DNA of 64,000 nucleotides from Lumnitzera littorea. Lineage: Eukaryota; Streptophyta; Magnoliopsida; Myrtales; Combretaceae. A program made the translations under genes and the position numbers. This document shows, piece after piece, positions 38,322-50,775 of this stretch; position 1 is the first letter of the stretch; the number at the start of each line of letters is the position of its first letter. The DNA lies in NCBI GenBank assembly GCA_024138015.1, contig JAMXBB010000010.1, positions 8,313,378 through 8,377,377 of the forward strand, given 5' to 3'. The notes under the pieces are model-generated. The model was given only the letters and a program-made list of their open reading frames with translations. It searched no databases and had not been told where the DNA came from.

Positions 38322-38590
38322 CTACTATGATGCATGATATGAAAGATGACAATATATTTTTGAAAACTCTTTCTATTTCTGTATATTCCTTTTTACAGGA
38401 GGATGTTTTAAGATATGGAATGGCAAAATGTAAAAAGACTTTGGATGGGTCTAGGAATATGAATATATGCGATTTTACCTCTACTAAACATATCTTAAGT
38501 GGAGGTTAGTTATTGTAAGGATGGTAATATTTCATTGTTATAAATGCAACAGTTAACTAGAAGGGGAAAAAAAGCCTAGTTAGTCTAAAA

Positions 38591-40689
38591 AAACTGAATA
38601 TATCAACATATATTAGCTCAACTCAACTTTTGCTTATGATGGCAAATTTTGAGATGAGTATATTACATTTGTCTAAACATAGTACAATTTGTGCATTGGG
38701 AAAATAGCTTCTGTGATGTGAATTACATGACGAAAGGTGGAGCACTAAGAATCTAAGATATAATTGGCCACATCAAAACAGTGCTTTACCCCTAAATGTC
38801 CAATCAACTGCTGTGTCTCAACTCTCAACGCATTTTAGGGAGAACGAGCTAGATCTGTGTTCGAGTCACCCCCAACCACAACTCATCCGCTGATTCTCTA
38901 ACATCAATCACTTTGGACCTCCACTTAGTTTCATGATCATGGATATAAATAAATTCAAAATTGACTTAATATTTCTCATATCTATATATATAAAAGCTCT
39001 TTTAAAACTTGCTTACAGTTGCATCCACATTTGTATATAGCATCTAAGCCTATTTAGAAACTCAAATCAATTGATCCTCAAACATGTCCAAGTTTCACAT
39101 AACTTAAGTAAAAGCCTGCCAAACCATTTAGAAGTAAATGAATTCATGAACAGATGAATAAACTATAAACCAAACAATACATGACTAACTCGACACAAAT
39201 AATAAACAGATTCAATTTCGTGAATCTCATCTATCAAAAGAATAATTTATTGATTCAAATGAACACTCTCCTTAAGATCTTATTCAATGGAATAACCTGG
39301 TAGGTTTTTCAAGTAAGGAGGTAAGGATAGTGTATTGAATGGCGATGAGCCCCGTGAGAAACCTATACCCTTACACAATATATGAAGATCAGAGCAACAC
39401 GATTTAAATAAAATTACATTCCAAAACTTGACTTACCAATGAAAGTTACAAATTACATAAACATAGTTGAGCTTTAAACTCCAAGTGCAGCACTTAAAGT
39501 GGCACCTGATTTTCAGAATTTCCCATCAAACAGTGAAAACACCACTACATACAAGTACCACATACAATCACATAGAATGCATTTCTTACAAAGTGAAGCG
39601 ATAATGCATCCACATCATGGTTTTGATAAGATGTAACTTGGTTACTCGATAAGAACTGTATACATTAAGATTTGCCTGTCAGATTTACAAATTTCCTGAA
39701 TGTACCCAATTCCATACGACTACTGTTAGTGTGTTTGTTAAAAAGGGCAAGCAAACTTTTGTCATCTAGCCCTTATCGGATGCCCTAGAGCAGTCATTAA
39801 CAAAACCACATCAATAAAGAAACATTTCTAGGGTATGTAAAGAAGTTCTCCTCAAAGAAAGTAGGAAGTCTTGCCAAAGAAAGCAGGAACCGTGCAGCAC
39901 AAATATTTAAATTGACCAAAAACATAGGTTTGATCAGCTTCCAAAATTCTTACAAAAGTAAAAGATGATTCCACTGGTACTGCTGTGCTCTGACAACTGG
40001 TCCTCTTTGCCTTTGGCTGTCTGTATTGTGTACCCAATCAACCAAGTACACCAATTTAGAATATCATCAAATAAATTATGATATTAACCTGCAGGATTTA
40101 AAGTAAGCATAAAAATCAGCCAAAAAATGATTTATATTACAAACAACAGAACAGTAGCTTAATCTACAGTCACCGAAGCTCAGAATTGTTTGGAATATAC
40201 CAAAAACATAGCTTCACATAACTTCACATGGGTGGTACAAAAGCCTTCAGATGGTAATTTACAGATATAATTTTCAATAAAGGCTTCAAAGATAAATATC
40301 TACATGACCAAAGAGGATAAATTACATCTACATCCCATAATCTACAATTTTAACAATCTCAATTGTTTGAATGGGAATTTGTTAAATACAAGTCTACGTA
40401 ACAACTATATGTGTACATTTAGAGAAAAAAAAAATTAAGAGAATATATCTCAGCAGATAGTTTCAAAGTTGCACTTTGAACAAATTTTATATACATTAGA
40501 TTAAGACCTCACACTTGAAAAGAAAATAGATAAGAAAGACATAAATTAGACAGCAATTCATTAATTTTATTGTTTATATAAGGGGATCGAACAACTTGTA
40601 ACAAAAATTATTGGATATCAATCCCAACATCACTGTAAAAGAAATTCCTGAGAGAGACCAGAATATTATACAATCAAGAATGGTATACA
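38591..40689. other. Intergenic DNA without recognised genes
   Basis: Mixed AT-rich sequence between the LINE and the partial processing-peptidase copy. Short frames are present without motifs. It may contain further decayed sequence from the duplication that made the adjacent partial copy, but I could not align any. Confidence 0.4.
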
Positions 40690-41285
40690 CCAGTTAGTAG
40701 TCTCATTCACAACAAGCTAATCCATTAACCACAAGGCAACCTCTAAACATCAGCAAATAAAAATAAAGTGACAGAAGCCCTAGATGATTTGTCTTTACAA
40801 TGCAGTATTTCCGCTTTATATAAGTTGAGGTTGAGAGCTGAGAAAGATTGGATATGTTGTTCAACACACACCATCCGCTTTTAGACAACAAAGCAAAAAA
40901 TTGACTCGAGATGCAAATAGCACTGTGGTTGGAGTTGGTGAGAAGACCAATACAACTAGTCACATGGAATAATCTCTAGAGGGGGTAATGGTTGCATCTG
41001 GAACTCACATGATCCCAAATGCAACCCTTTTCCAGGTTCCCCCTGAAGAGCCACCACCTCCCAGAAGCATCTGCAGAAGCACCTGATTTACATAAATTTC
41101 AGACATGAAGAGCAACAAAAGCCCAAAATACAAATAGTTAGAAGCAATGCAAAATGTCTGCAGCATCGGGGTCTCCATAGTCCATACTAACTTGAATTAC
41201 GGTCAAGATGATGACATCAGGATCCCAGGAGGCCTATATGTGTGCTCTGGCATCAGGATCCACCAAATAAACAACGAACATTAAA
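40690..41285 (-). pseudogene. Decayed partial copy of MPP-alpha exons 6-8 with their introns
   Basis: This stretch aligns in order and orientation with about 58515-59185 of the processing-peptidase gene, including intron sequence. Landmarks: a glycine-loop exon at about 41030-41078 (ends GGGG but then frameshifts, losing SFSAGG), an exon-8-like piece at about 40800-40860 sharing the CAATCTTTCTCAGCT core, a shared intron segment containing CATGGAATAATCT at about 40960-40975, and an exon-6-like piece at about 41190-41265 with an internal deletion but a shared GGATCCACCAAA end. Because introns are kept, it arose by DNA duplication rather than reverse transcription. Frameshifts and the missing rest of the gene make it non-coding. 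It lies just downstream of the PPR gene, so duplicate and parent flank that gene on the same strand. Confidence 0.85.
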
Positions 41286-41773
41286 TGCTTGAAATCATTC
41301 CAATTTCACTAGAACCTACACTGTCAATAAGAAAAACTTCCATAAGTCAATCATCAAATCAACAATTTTAAACTGATTTTGATCAAACATGTAGAAATCA
41401 GTGTACAATTCTTATTTTAATCGAACAAATAAAGACAAATATTCTAAAGCAAGTAAAGTGCGACAAATCAAAAGCAGTTCACACAACTGGATGAACAACA
41501 ATATCACACACAGCAATCAAAGATAAATACACAGCTCGATAACAGGAAATACAGCAAAATTAGGCAAGTGTAATAAGGACACAGTGTCTACCTGAAATAT
41601 TTCAACAGCCAAGCATCACAAACTCAAGTTTTATGACCAGCACAATGTTTTATAAAACAAGATGCACATATCGTTGAAGACATCCTTCCAGTCCCATTTT
41701 ACTTGCAGAGTTCCAACATCACATATGTTCAATTGATTTGCTTGCAGGTAACTACCCAACTTAATATTTTTCC

Positions 41774-44700
41774 TCACCCCAAAGGACTCACAACCCAACC
41801 AGTAATTGGGTTTTTCCTACGAACTCTGAATCTTTTATGTGAACCACTTTGCAGTCGTTCAAGTATTGAGTATGTAATGGAATCAGGTGTCAATCCTTGC
41901 TCTTTAAGTTTTGCATAAAGATCCACAGCTTGTGCAGTTCTTCCAGCCCTCTCAAGACAGTCAAGTAAGATGTTGTATGTCACAATGTTGGGATAGCAAC
42001 CCTCAGCAAGCATCTCATCAAATAACCGGCAAGCCATATCAACTTTATCTGTCTTGCCAAAGCACTCAATTAGGGTGCCATACGTAACAACATCAGGATT
42101 CAATCCCTTCTCTTGCATCTCCTTAAACCTCATGTGAGCTTCATCGAGGTCACCATTCTTTCCAAGGCAATTGATCAAAGAGTTATATGAGATAACATCA
42201 GGTTTACAGTGACTCTGCTCAAGTTCTTCAAATATTCTAATAGCCTCGTCAACTTTACGTGCTCTTGAAAAACTAGATATCAGAATATTATACGTAAAAA
42301 TATCAGGAGAAGGACCGTTTTTCTTCATCTTCTCATAAAGATCATGATGATGGAATATTTGCTTTGACTTTCCGAGAGCTGATAAAACCATGTTGAACAT
42401 CATAGTGTTTGTTTCAATCCCCTTTTGGCTGATATTTTCCAGCAGGTCTACAGCTTCCGTTGTCTTCCCCGCATTACACAAACGATCCAACATAGAAATG
42501 TAAGCATCCCGGTCCCCTTGATCAAAAAAGTTCCACATGTTGCAAAATAGCCTGTGTGCTTCACTTGTATGGCCCAGCTTGCTTAATGTTCTTACAAGAT
42601 ATCCATATATCGACTTGTTCAGGTACTTCTTAGATACTTCCACAACCTCATCCAACCGATGAAGTTGCCCTTCCTCAACCAGAACATTCAAGACAACACT
42701 GTAAGTAAACTCATTGGGAGAGCACTCATTTTCCACCATTTTAGAGAACAGATATATGACTTTCTCTACCATCCGACCTCTTGCAAGTGCCTCAATGATT
42801 GTGTTGTAACCAATTAAGCTTGAAGAATGACCATCTTCAATCATCTGCTGAAAGAAGGCAAAAGCTTCTGCAGGTTTGCCCGTCTTTCCATACATCCTCA
42901 CCATAATTGTGTAAGAAATTCCATCTGGGTGACAATGCTTCCTTTTCATGTCTTCAAAAACCTTAATAGCTTGGTCAACCTAACAAAAGGCTGTAGATCA
43001 GGCAATCAGGCCTATGAGAAAGGTTTACAAGGGCTAAAACATTATACTCAATTTGCTTCTATTTTCTAGTCAACACTTCTATACAAAAACGCACCAGCCA
43101 GAGATTTGCATGTGCTTAATCATCATGCCATAAACTTCTAATCAGTTTTGAAGTATAGCAACCCTCAATTAAATAGATTCCCTTTTACACAAACAACTGG
43201 CTTCTCTAATAGATCGAGAGATAGTTCACACATTTTCTCCCCTCAAAAAAGAAGCTCCATTGCCACAAAAATTACAGAATTAAGCATTGGATTCAGAATA
43301 AAGCTTCTTTAATTAACAAACATATGCAGTCTGAATCAAATTTTTTGTACCAAAAAGTGCATGCCTACCATCAACTAGAGAAGGGAAATCACTCTATTTT
43401 AAAACCAGCAAATGTAAGATAATACACTACAGGAATTCACACTTCATTTCACTGCCTTTTTTACAATTGTAAATAATAAGTATATTTTAAAACTTGTCTT
43501 TTCTCTTTCAACTTTGTATATTATCAGTAGGTTTGTGAGAGCACACCATCAATGTATATTATAATTTCTCAACCTTTGAATAATATGATTCTAGCTAAAA
43601 GCAACGGTCATTATTCAATTCCAGTCAAGACAATCTATCAGTTGTGATTTTCTTTTACCATAATCAAAGAACAAAAGAAATCAAAAACCGACATCGAACA
43701 CTATTTTCCTATCATAACACAGCAAATGCAAAATGCGATGAATGCACCTACTTACTTGTCCAAAACAGTACAAATTATAGCTATCAAATACATTGCACAT
43801 GCATATCTTAGCCATACCATCTGGAACAAACAAATAATCAATAACACTAAATATCTAATGCTCATTGAGTAATGGGATAGTGATACCATGTGCACATTAA
43901 CTATATAAACTGAACCATACCACCAAATGAATCACTCATTCTCCATCTCTAAGTTAACACTTGATTTAAGAGATATAAACTAAGTGCTTGCAGCATTACG
44001 GACATAGAATCTTGTCATGGATTGAGTTTTAGTCTCGTCGAGGTCACATATACAATAACTACTCAATGCGAGCACCACTTTTTTTCTTTTTTATTCATAC
44101 ATTACAATAGCGATGCACACTGGAGGAGACAAAGAATCTTCCAAAATACTATTTGCTAGTCACCTTTTACTCTCAACCCATAACTAACTACGTACTAACC
44201 TATAACCGAAACAAAACATAAATAACTAACTTCTAATGACTACATTCCAATTAACAATAACATTAATTTAAATAGTAAGTAAAGATAAATCCGGAAAAAT
44301 TAATGAAATCATAATCACACCTTCTCATGCTTCGCGAGAGCATCGAGAAGCATGTTATACCCGAAAATGTCAAGCTTGTACCCTTTCCTCCTCATATCAA
44401 TATAAACCGAAAACGCCCTATCCGTATCATACGATCTCAAATACGCCTGAACAAGGCATTTATACGTATACCCATTCATTTTAAGCCCCCATTTTCTAAC
44501 CAATCCCAGACATTTCTCCAAATCCTCACTTTTTCCGAAAATCCCAATCAACAAATTAACGGTGGAGATCGTCCCACGTGTCCCGGACCGTTCCATTTCG
44601 GATACGAGCTCGCGGACCTGATCGAGCATGTGCGGGGAAGTGGACTTGGATAGAATGAGTAGCAGGCGGTTGTAAGTAAAGGCACAGTGTTGAAAATTGG

Positions 44701-45094
44701 GAAAGAAGTAAGGGCAGAACCGGAAGAATTTCAGCGCTAGGGAAGGGCAGTTTAGGGCTTTGAGGATTAGGGAGGCTTCGGAGTTGGTTAAGGGAGGTGA
44801 GAGAGTGTGGAAGTAATTCGAGAGGAGAGAGAAAGGGTCGGGGCCGTTGAGATTGTTGAAAGGTTTGCTACGGTGTGATGACGTGGAGGGATGTGATTGG
44901 TTGAGGAGGATTTGGGTGGCTCTACAGATGAGGTCGTGGCGTGGGATAGGGTAGCCGTAGTGGTCAGCGGGAGGTGGGGATGGTGGAGGGAGGACTTCGG
45001 CGGAGAGAGATCGGCCCGAGGGGGAAGAGGAGGTTATCTTGGCGGTGTATTTGGTTGCGTAGTGGCGAATCTGCTGGTGGCGTAGGCGGTGCAT
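41774..45094 (-). CDS. Mitochondrial PPR protein, At1g51965/ABO5-like, 2 exons, 659 aa
   Basis: P-class pentatricopeptide-repeat protein, expected to bind organellar RNA. Exon 1 is 44321-45094 and exon 2 is 41774-42979. The intron (42980-44320, 1341 bp) has GT..AG borders and splits the gene between codons, joining AKHEK to VDQAIKVFED. The coding length is 1980 nt. Seen: a basic, Ser/Tyr-rich N-terminus compatible with a mitochondrial presequence, then a long array of 35-residue PPR units with signatures such as FTYNILISSF, ISYNSLINCLGKNGDLDEA and VTYNILLDCLERAGRTAQA. It ends in RRKNPITGWVVSPLG. That tail, the N-terminal TSSSPSGRSL block and the length match my recollection of Arabidopsis At1g51965 (ABO5), which is reported to be needed for splicing of mitochondrial nad2 intron 3. 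I infer the same role here. No DYW or E domain is present, so an RNA-editing deaminase role is unlikely. The PPR assignment is very secure; orthology is likely but untested. Confidence 0.93.
42980..44320 (-). other. Single intron of the PPR gene
   Basis: 1341-bp intron with donor AAG|GTGTGA and acceptor TTGTTAG|GTTGAC. It is AT-rich, with no mobile-element coding seen. Phase 0. Confidence 0.88.
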
Positions 45095-45950
45095 GGTGGT
45101 GGAGGAAAAGGATGCTGAGTGTGGGACTGCGAGAGCGTGGAGAAGGAGAGAGAGTGTCTGAAGAAGGCGGCTCCGTTTACTGTTGGGAAACGAAGGAAGG
45201 CGGAAGGAATTTTTAAATTTTCTTCGGATTTTTGGGAAAAAGAAATGTGGATTTATATTTTATTTTATTTACCTATACATTAATTAGCTTTATCCTTTAA
45301 AAATAAAAAATCTTTTTGCCAATAAAAGTGAAAAAAAAATTCACATAGTTACTTTTTATATTGTTATAATAATTCAATTTTGACTCCCACTTGAAGTCTT
45401 AATATTAGATTATGCAATTATGAACTCCAAATTTTTTTGTCGATTAAAATTATAAAATTCTATCCACGATAATACATATCTCTTTCACTTCATTATCAAT
45501 CTAGTTACAAAAATATTCGAATAGATTATTGTGATACGTAATATTTTATGGAGTAATATATATGTATATTTATTAGTTTAATATACTTAATTTATAGATT
45601 TGCATCATGTTGTGAGTGTTACGTTCTGTTATCCAAGCTTACTTTCATACTTTAGAGCTCACAACCAAAATTCCGTGCATTTTTTTAATTATATTTTCAC
45701 AACCAGAATTATATCATGTTGGTCGAAGTTATTACTTATCTCTTGGGATGTTAAATATATTTTTTAAATTCTAGAGAAGTTAAGATTTTATTTGAGTTGT
45801 TACGATATCTTTTATTGCTTTTATAGATTGCATAGGAATAATTATATAAGGTGTCAATCACTTCTCACTTAACAGTATCAAGAAAATATATTATGCAGCT
45901 TTTTCTTGTTATGGCACTAAATTATGGGAATTAAAAGCTATAACATAGGC

Positions 45951-46335
45951 TAAAAGCAATGAATAAAGTAAACTAACAAATACAAATAAATTTTATTAAT
46001 TACTTGACATAAAAGTTATAATTTATATTACAAAGTATTCATCAATATAACTTTATAAATAAGTACAATCATCTAATAGAATCCATGTAGGAAGCCAAAT
46101 TTGAATCGTCTACTAACTAATAGGGAGTAACTTTAATAACACTCGTAGCAATCAAGTTAAAAGCAATAAATAAACTAAACCAATAAACACAAATGAGTTC
46201 ATTAACTACTTGATTCAAAAATTACAACTTAGTATTAATAAAATATTCACAATTAAAGCCTTATAACTAGTAATACAATCTCCTATAATTAAGGTAAAAT
46301 ACTTAATCATGAGATATCATATAGGAAGTTAGTAA
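45951..46335. repeat. Imperfect two-copy tandem repeat, period about 207 bp
   Basis: 45951 onward (TAAAAGCAATGAATAAAGTA, then AATTACTTGACATAAAAGTTA) recurs at 46158 onward (TAAAAGCAATAAATAAACTA, then AACTACTTGATTCAAAAATTA), with continued similarity through an ATAGGAAG-type end in both. The copies are clearly diverged. Function unknown. Confidence 0.6.
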
Positions 46336-47329
46336 TTCACTGAAAAGAAGAAGTTTTTTATTCGCTCTTTCAACTACTCTTTGTCCCGATGCATTTTGGT
46401 TTTTATTTAAGTCCATTCTTATTATGAGATATATACCCCAATATACTTATGGATTATTTATCATTATTTACATTATTAAAGTACATGGAGGAAGCATTTA
46501 GTATCTTTTTTTATTGATCCAACTTGCCCCTTTATAAAGTTTATATTTTATATCATATACCATTTGTAATTTTATAATGGTGTTATCTTACTACGGTTAT
46601 AAATGTCGTTTACCATAGTTCCACCTTTGCATTGAGAAAATGAAAATTATGTAATTATATCTATAGCTAATATTACAATTGAATTCCCGTTAATATAGAT
46701 TTCCATAAATAATTTTAATTTTAAAGTATTAATCCATAATGTTATTATATTTGTCATTTCATTAATCACACATTAAAATTTCCATTAATATCAATTTTCT
46801 ACATAAAAGTTCAAATTTAAAATTAAAATTAATTATAAATCTTTTTCATTTCTCTCATAATATTTCTTCCTTCTATCGTTTGTTAAAGATATACAATTTA
46901 GATGACAAAAGATACTACTTAAAAATTTGAATGTTAGATGATTATATTTTTTAATATATCAACAAAAGTTAGGTGAAAAGACAACTCCAATTCCCTTGCA
47001 GCTGAGAGATCAAGATCTCATTAATTCCTTCATCTTTTTCACTCAAATTAAACATAATTTTCTTAGAATAAAACCTTACAATATATGTGCGTCTACATTG
47101 GAGGAGTTCAAGTTTCAAGTTTATAATTCATATATTATGTGAATTGCTTTTTAGTTAGACTTTGATCAAAATTGTATAGAATAAGAAGACCCAAGATCCA
47201 CATGGTCATCCAAATACAACATGAAGAACTTAAAGATATAAAATTAAGCATAAGGAATTGGATGAGAAGAAATGAGTATCAACAACTTTGTGAAGCATTA
47301 TCAATCATATAAGGATTAAGTAGTCTAAT

Positions 47330-48060
47330 AGCTTACCACATTTGCTTCGTAACAATATTGTGTAATTTATGTCATGTTAATGTACAATTAAATTGAATGT
47401 TTAAGGTTGTTGGAGTGAGGATAACCATGTTCAAGGTTGTCAAATGAGCATAACAATTTTCAAGATGGCACTAATATCTTATAATACCATTATTGAAATG
47501 CAAACGATAGTTGTTAAAGAAGGAAGTTGTTTCAGGCTAGGTGATAAAGCCTAAGAAGTCCAATTCGTGTTTGGGATGATTTAAAAAGAATTGGTTTAGT
47601 AAGCTCGGAATAGAGATCACTAAATCAGTCCGTCCATATCCAATCTTTTTTAAATAGGCTCATGCACTTATAAAAAAGGTTACTGGCCTTAGACCTATTA
47701 ACTAACTCATTCTGCATAAATATGAATTAAGCAAGCTTCATCTCATCCGTTGATCAACGAGATGATCCGACTGTTACTATCGTGGCCAAAAGATTATAAA
47801 TACCCACCTTTTTCTCTTTATTTAGAACTCTTAAAGAGAACAGATAAACAATAACACTTTGTAAAATCTCTACTCTTTAAGATTAAATAGGCTGAGCCTT
47901 ATCTATCACTTATACAATTGAAACATTGAGATTGTCTGTTCCTCCTCACTATTCTGTTCTCACCTAATCATCTTTTTAGATAATAGTCTCGTTTCACTTC
48001 TTTAAAATCACGCATAATACATCACTTATGTAGCACACAGTGACTACTCAAATCTAACCC
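47330..48060 (+). mobile_element. Possible solo LTR or LTR relic
   Basis: Composition and order resemble a plant LTR: a core promoter ATTATAAATACCCACC (about 47795), then a transcribed-looking CT-rich stretch with a TTCTGTTCTC end. No partner LTR, internal domain or target duplication was identified. Confidence 0.3.
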
Positions 48061-49479
48061 CTACATCAACAATTCTTTTCAATAAATTATTTCCCTTTGG
48101 TTTTACTTTCGAATGGTTACAATTTGATTCATACATATTGCTTTACACTCCAAAGCTACATCCAAATCAAGAATTAATGGTTGAAATACTAAAGTTGAGA
48201 TATGGCTCCAAAAGTATACTTTCAAGTTTTCAACATTGCATTTACAAAATTTTCTTAGAAGAAAGGCGAAAAGTGAATAAAAAAGGTTCTCCTTTTTATT
48301 TTTTTGATTAGTTTGGTTGGTATTATGGAAAAAAAATTTCAAATAAATAAAATTCAACTATCGTTCTTTTTGTTTATTTGCTTACTTCCTTTTCGTTTCT
48401 TCCTTTTTTCCCCTGTTTTTCGTTTCTTTATGATTAGTTTTAAATTTGCCAATATCATTTTAAGTAAGATATATTTCTTCACAAGTAAAAGTTAATCAAT
48501 TCTTCTTAATTTTCATTATAATGTAAAAAATGATACCTACCATGCTATATTTCTAAAAGGTTTTAAAAACTTTTTTGTATAGTTAATTGTACAACTCGTT
48601 ATAGATTTTAAACAAATTTACTTAAAAGATAATCTTTTTAATGGTTTGATTTCTTTTTCAACAAAAAAATTGATTATTTCAATAAAATTATTCAAGTACA
48701 TTCGATAAACACAATATATTAAAAATAAAATAAGAGATAGTTATACAATATTTCACATAATAGTAACAAATTGTTTTAGATGATAAAGACAATAATACTT
48801 AGTGATGTTCGTATAGATTAGACACTATCTTTAACTTATGATTATAATGGATAATACATGGCTGTTAAAATATTAAACATTATTTGTAATTGTGGTACTT
48901 TTATAAAATGATGCAACATCAAAAAAATATTTAATATAGAATATATATTAATCGCCCAAAAAAAGAATATAAATTGTATGGAAAAGGTTTAAATAATAAA
49001 TAAAATAATAGAATGTCTTAGGACCAAAATAAGCTATCTCTACTATTTTCCATGTTGACCACTATGATTTTCAATGTAAGATTCAAACCCAATAAGTTTG
49101 AGGAAAAGGAAAAATATGTATACATGAATTAATTTAATCACCATTAAATTGATACACAAAGAGTTATAACTTAATCACTATATAACTTTTTATACATATT
49201 TCTTTGCAATGTAAAAAGTTCCTCAAGTAATTTCTTTAGCTATTTTTATAGACAAATGATTTTTTTCTCAATGAAGTAAACTAACAACAATTAACATATT
49301 TTCCATATACTATTTCCTTAATTTTTCTTTTTTTAATATACGTATTTTGCAAACTATTTATATTTTTTTCTCTTTAGAATCATTAGTTATGTATATGATT
49401 TAATTCAATAACAGCGACATACTCTAAATTCTATTATGCAGTTGCATGCGTCTACTAGCCTTTCATATATTTTATTTCC

Positions 49480-49760
49480 ATCTTAGACATTTCAGGATAT
49501 GAAATTAGATTTTTATTAGGTTAGTTTAATTATAAATATTAGATATTAAACAGTTTTCCTTCTGTGCAATTTCCTTAGATAATAGGGTATTAATAATATT
49601 GTTTTTATATGCTTTCCATGGTTATTAAGTTTGTCTTGCTTATAAATAGGCCATATTATGTAATGCCAATCATTATAATTGGACAATATAAATTAATGAA
49701 AGTTTATTTCCTCTACACATCGTATGTTCACGCTGCGCAATAACTCATTGGTACGAGTTC
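49480..49760 (+). mobile_element. Possible LTR-retrotransposon terminal relic
   Basis: Contains GCTTATAAATAGGCCATATT (TATA-like) followed about 70 bp on by AATTAATGAAAGTTTATTTCC and then ATTGGTACGAG, which loosely resembles a primer-binding site. This is the usual layout of a copia-type LTR end. No coding region or second LTR was seen. Confidence 0.3.
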
Positions 49761-50775
49761 TTCTCCATAGTTTTCTTCCAATTTCCATGTAACAAGCATA
49801 TGGGATATTATATTAAACCTAATATGAGATATCAGATTGAGAGATTAATTCATGCAATAGCTTTCTAAATATTGTTAGTCCAACTAGAATTTCTAAACGA
49901 ATCAAATTATTAACCACAAATAAATAAATTCAAAGGTTGACTTTAGTCTTTTCAACTATAGCTCACTCTGATCGTTGTTCAACAAGTCAAAGCTCGAGTT
50001 GACTAAGTCCGTATAAAGAATTACATTTATATAAATTTTTAATTTATTTTACATTAATGTCTTACTTCAAATTCAAATTTGATAAAACTCAAGAATATAA
50101 TAAAGTTCAATCCAAGCTCAACTCAATAAAGTAATCGAGTAGCTTGAGATTAAACTGATCCCTATTTGAATCAAACTCGAAACACTCGACCGCCAAGCAA
50201 ATGAGATAATTTCTTCAGGAAAAATGAAGGACAAAACAACCCAATTGAATCAAAATCAAATGCATCATCACTTTAAGCCAAGCTTGAGCTCCAATGATAG
50301 CATCATGCTTCATGGATCTAGAGGTATTTAAGATAAGCTTTGCTCGCTATTTCAACTCGATTCAATTACACCGACTGGCATCATGTTAGTGCCATGAAAA
50401 TCCTCGAGACAGATAGAAAGGCTCAAAGCATTCAGAAGAACAATTGGAAGAAATAAGTATTTATCTTTGATCTTAAAACTGAATTAATCAGTGCACGTCA
50501 TGTACTACAAACAAGATGGAACAGGTATTCAATTTCTAATTTGACATTCATTGCAATCATCAAAGCCCGCAAAAATTTTCGCTTAAAAGACAACAATCCG
50601 AGAAGACGTGCCTCTAAGAATGATTGCATTTCATTTCCTTATACACTGAGGACCAAAATATCTTTGGAAGTTGTTATTGAAATGCTGCTGAAATTGTGTA
50701 AGGGTGTACCTCCATTTTAGCGCCTCCAGAACAAAGTCACGAGATTGCAGATTTCAATCTCAGAAGGCAATGACA

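Larger units (their letters stand above)
32000..38590 (+). mobile_element. Decayed near-full-length LINE (non-LTR retrotransposon), L1-type with RNase H
   Basis: Continuous plus-strand series of broken frames in the order expected for plant L1 elements: ORF1 with DUF4283-like and CCHC parts (about 32144-34260), then ORF2 with endonuclease (34366-35285), reverse transcriptase (about 35820-36870), zf-RVT (about 37420-37620) and RNase H (37965-38320). Many stops and frameshifts show it is inactive. The 3' tail contains GGGGAAAAAAAG and further A-runs; I could not identify target-site duplications, so both borders are approximate. Confidence 0.88.
45215..50775. other. AT-rich intergenic region between the PPR and MPP-alpha genes
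   Basis: 5.5 kb without a supported gene. It carries a tandem duplication (45951-46335), two LTR-like relics (about 47330-48060 and 49480-49760), and a hAT-like relic at about 49920-50180 rich in CAAGCTCAACTC words. The right end, next to 50776, is probably the 3' UTR of MPP-alpha. Confidence 0.5.

Noticed and set aside
41703..41918. Plus-strand ORFs opposite the PPR gene (also 42827-43069, 44327-44653, 44974-45216)
   Set aside because: They are antisense shadows of the PPR exons or cross its intron border.
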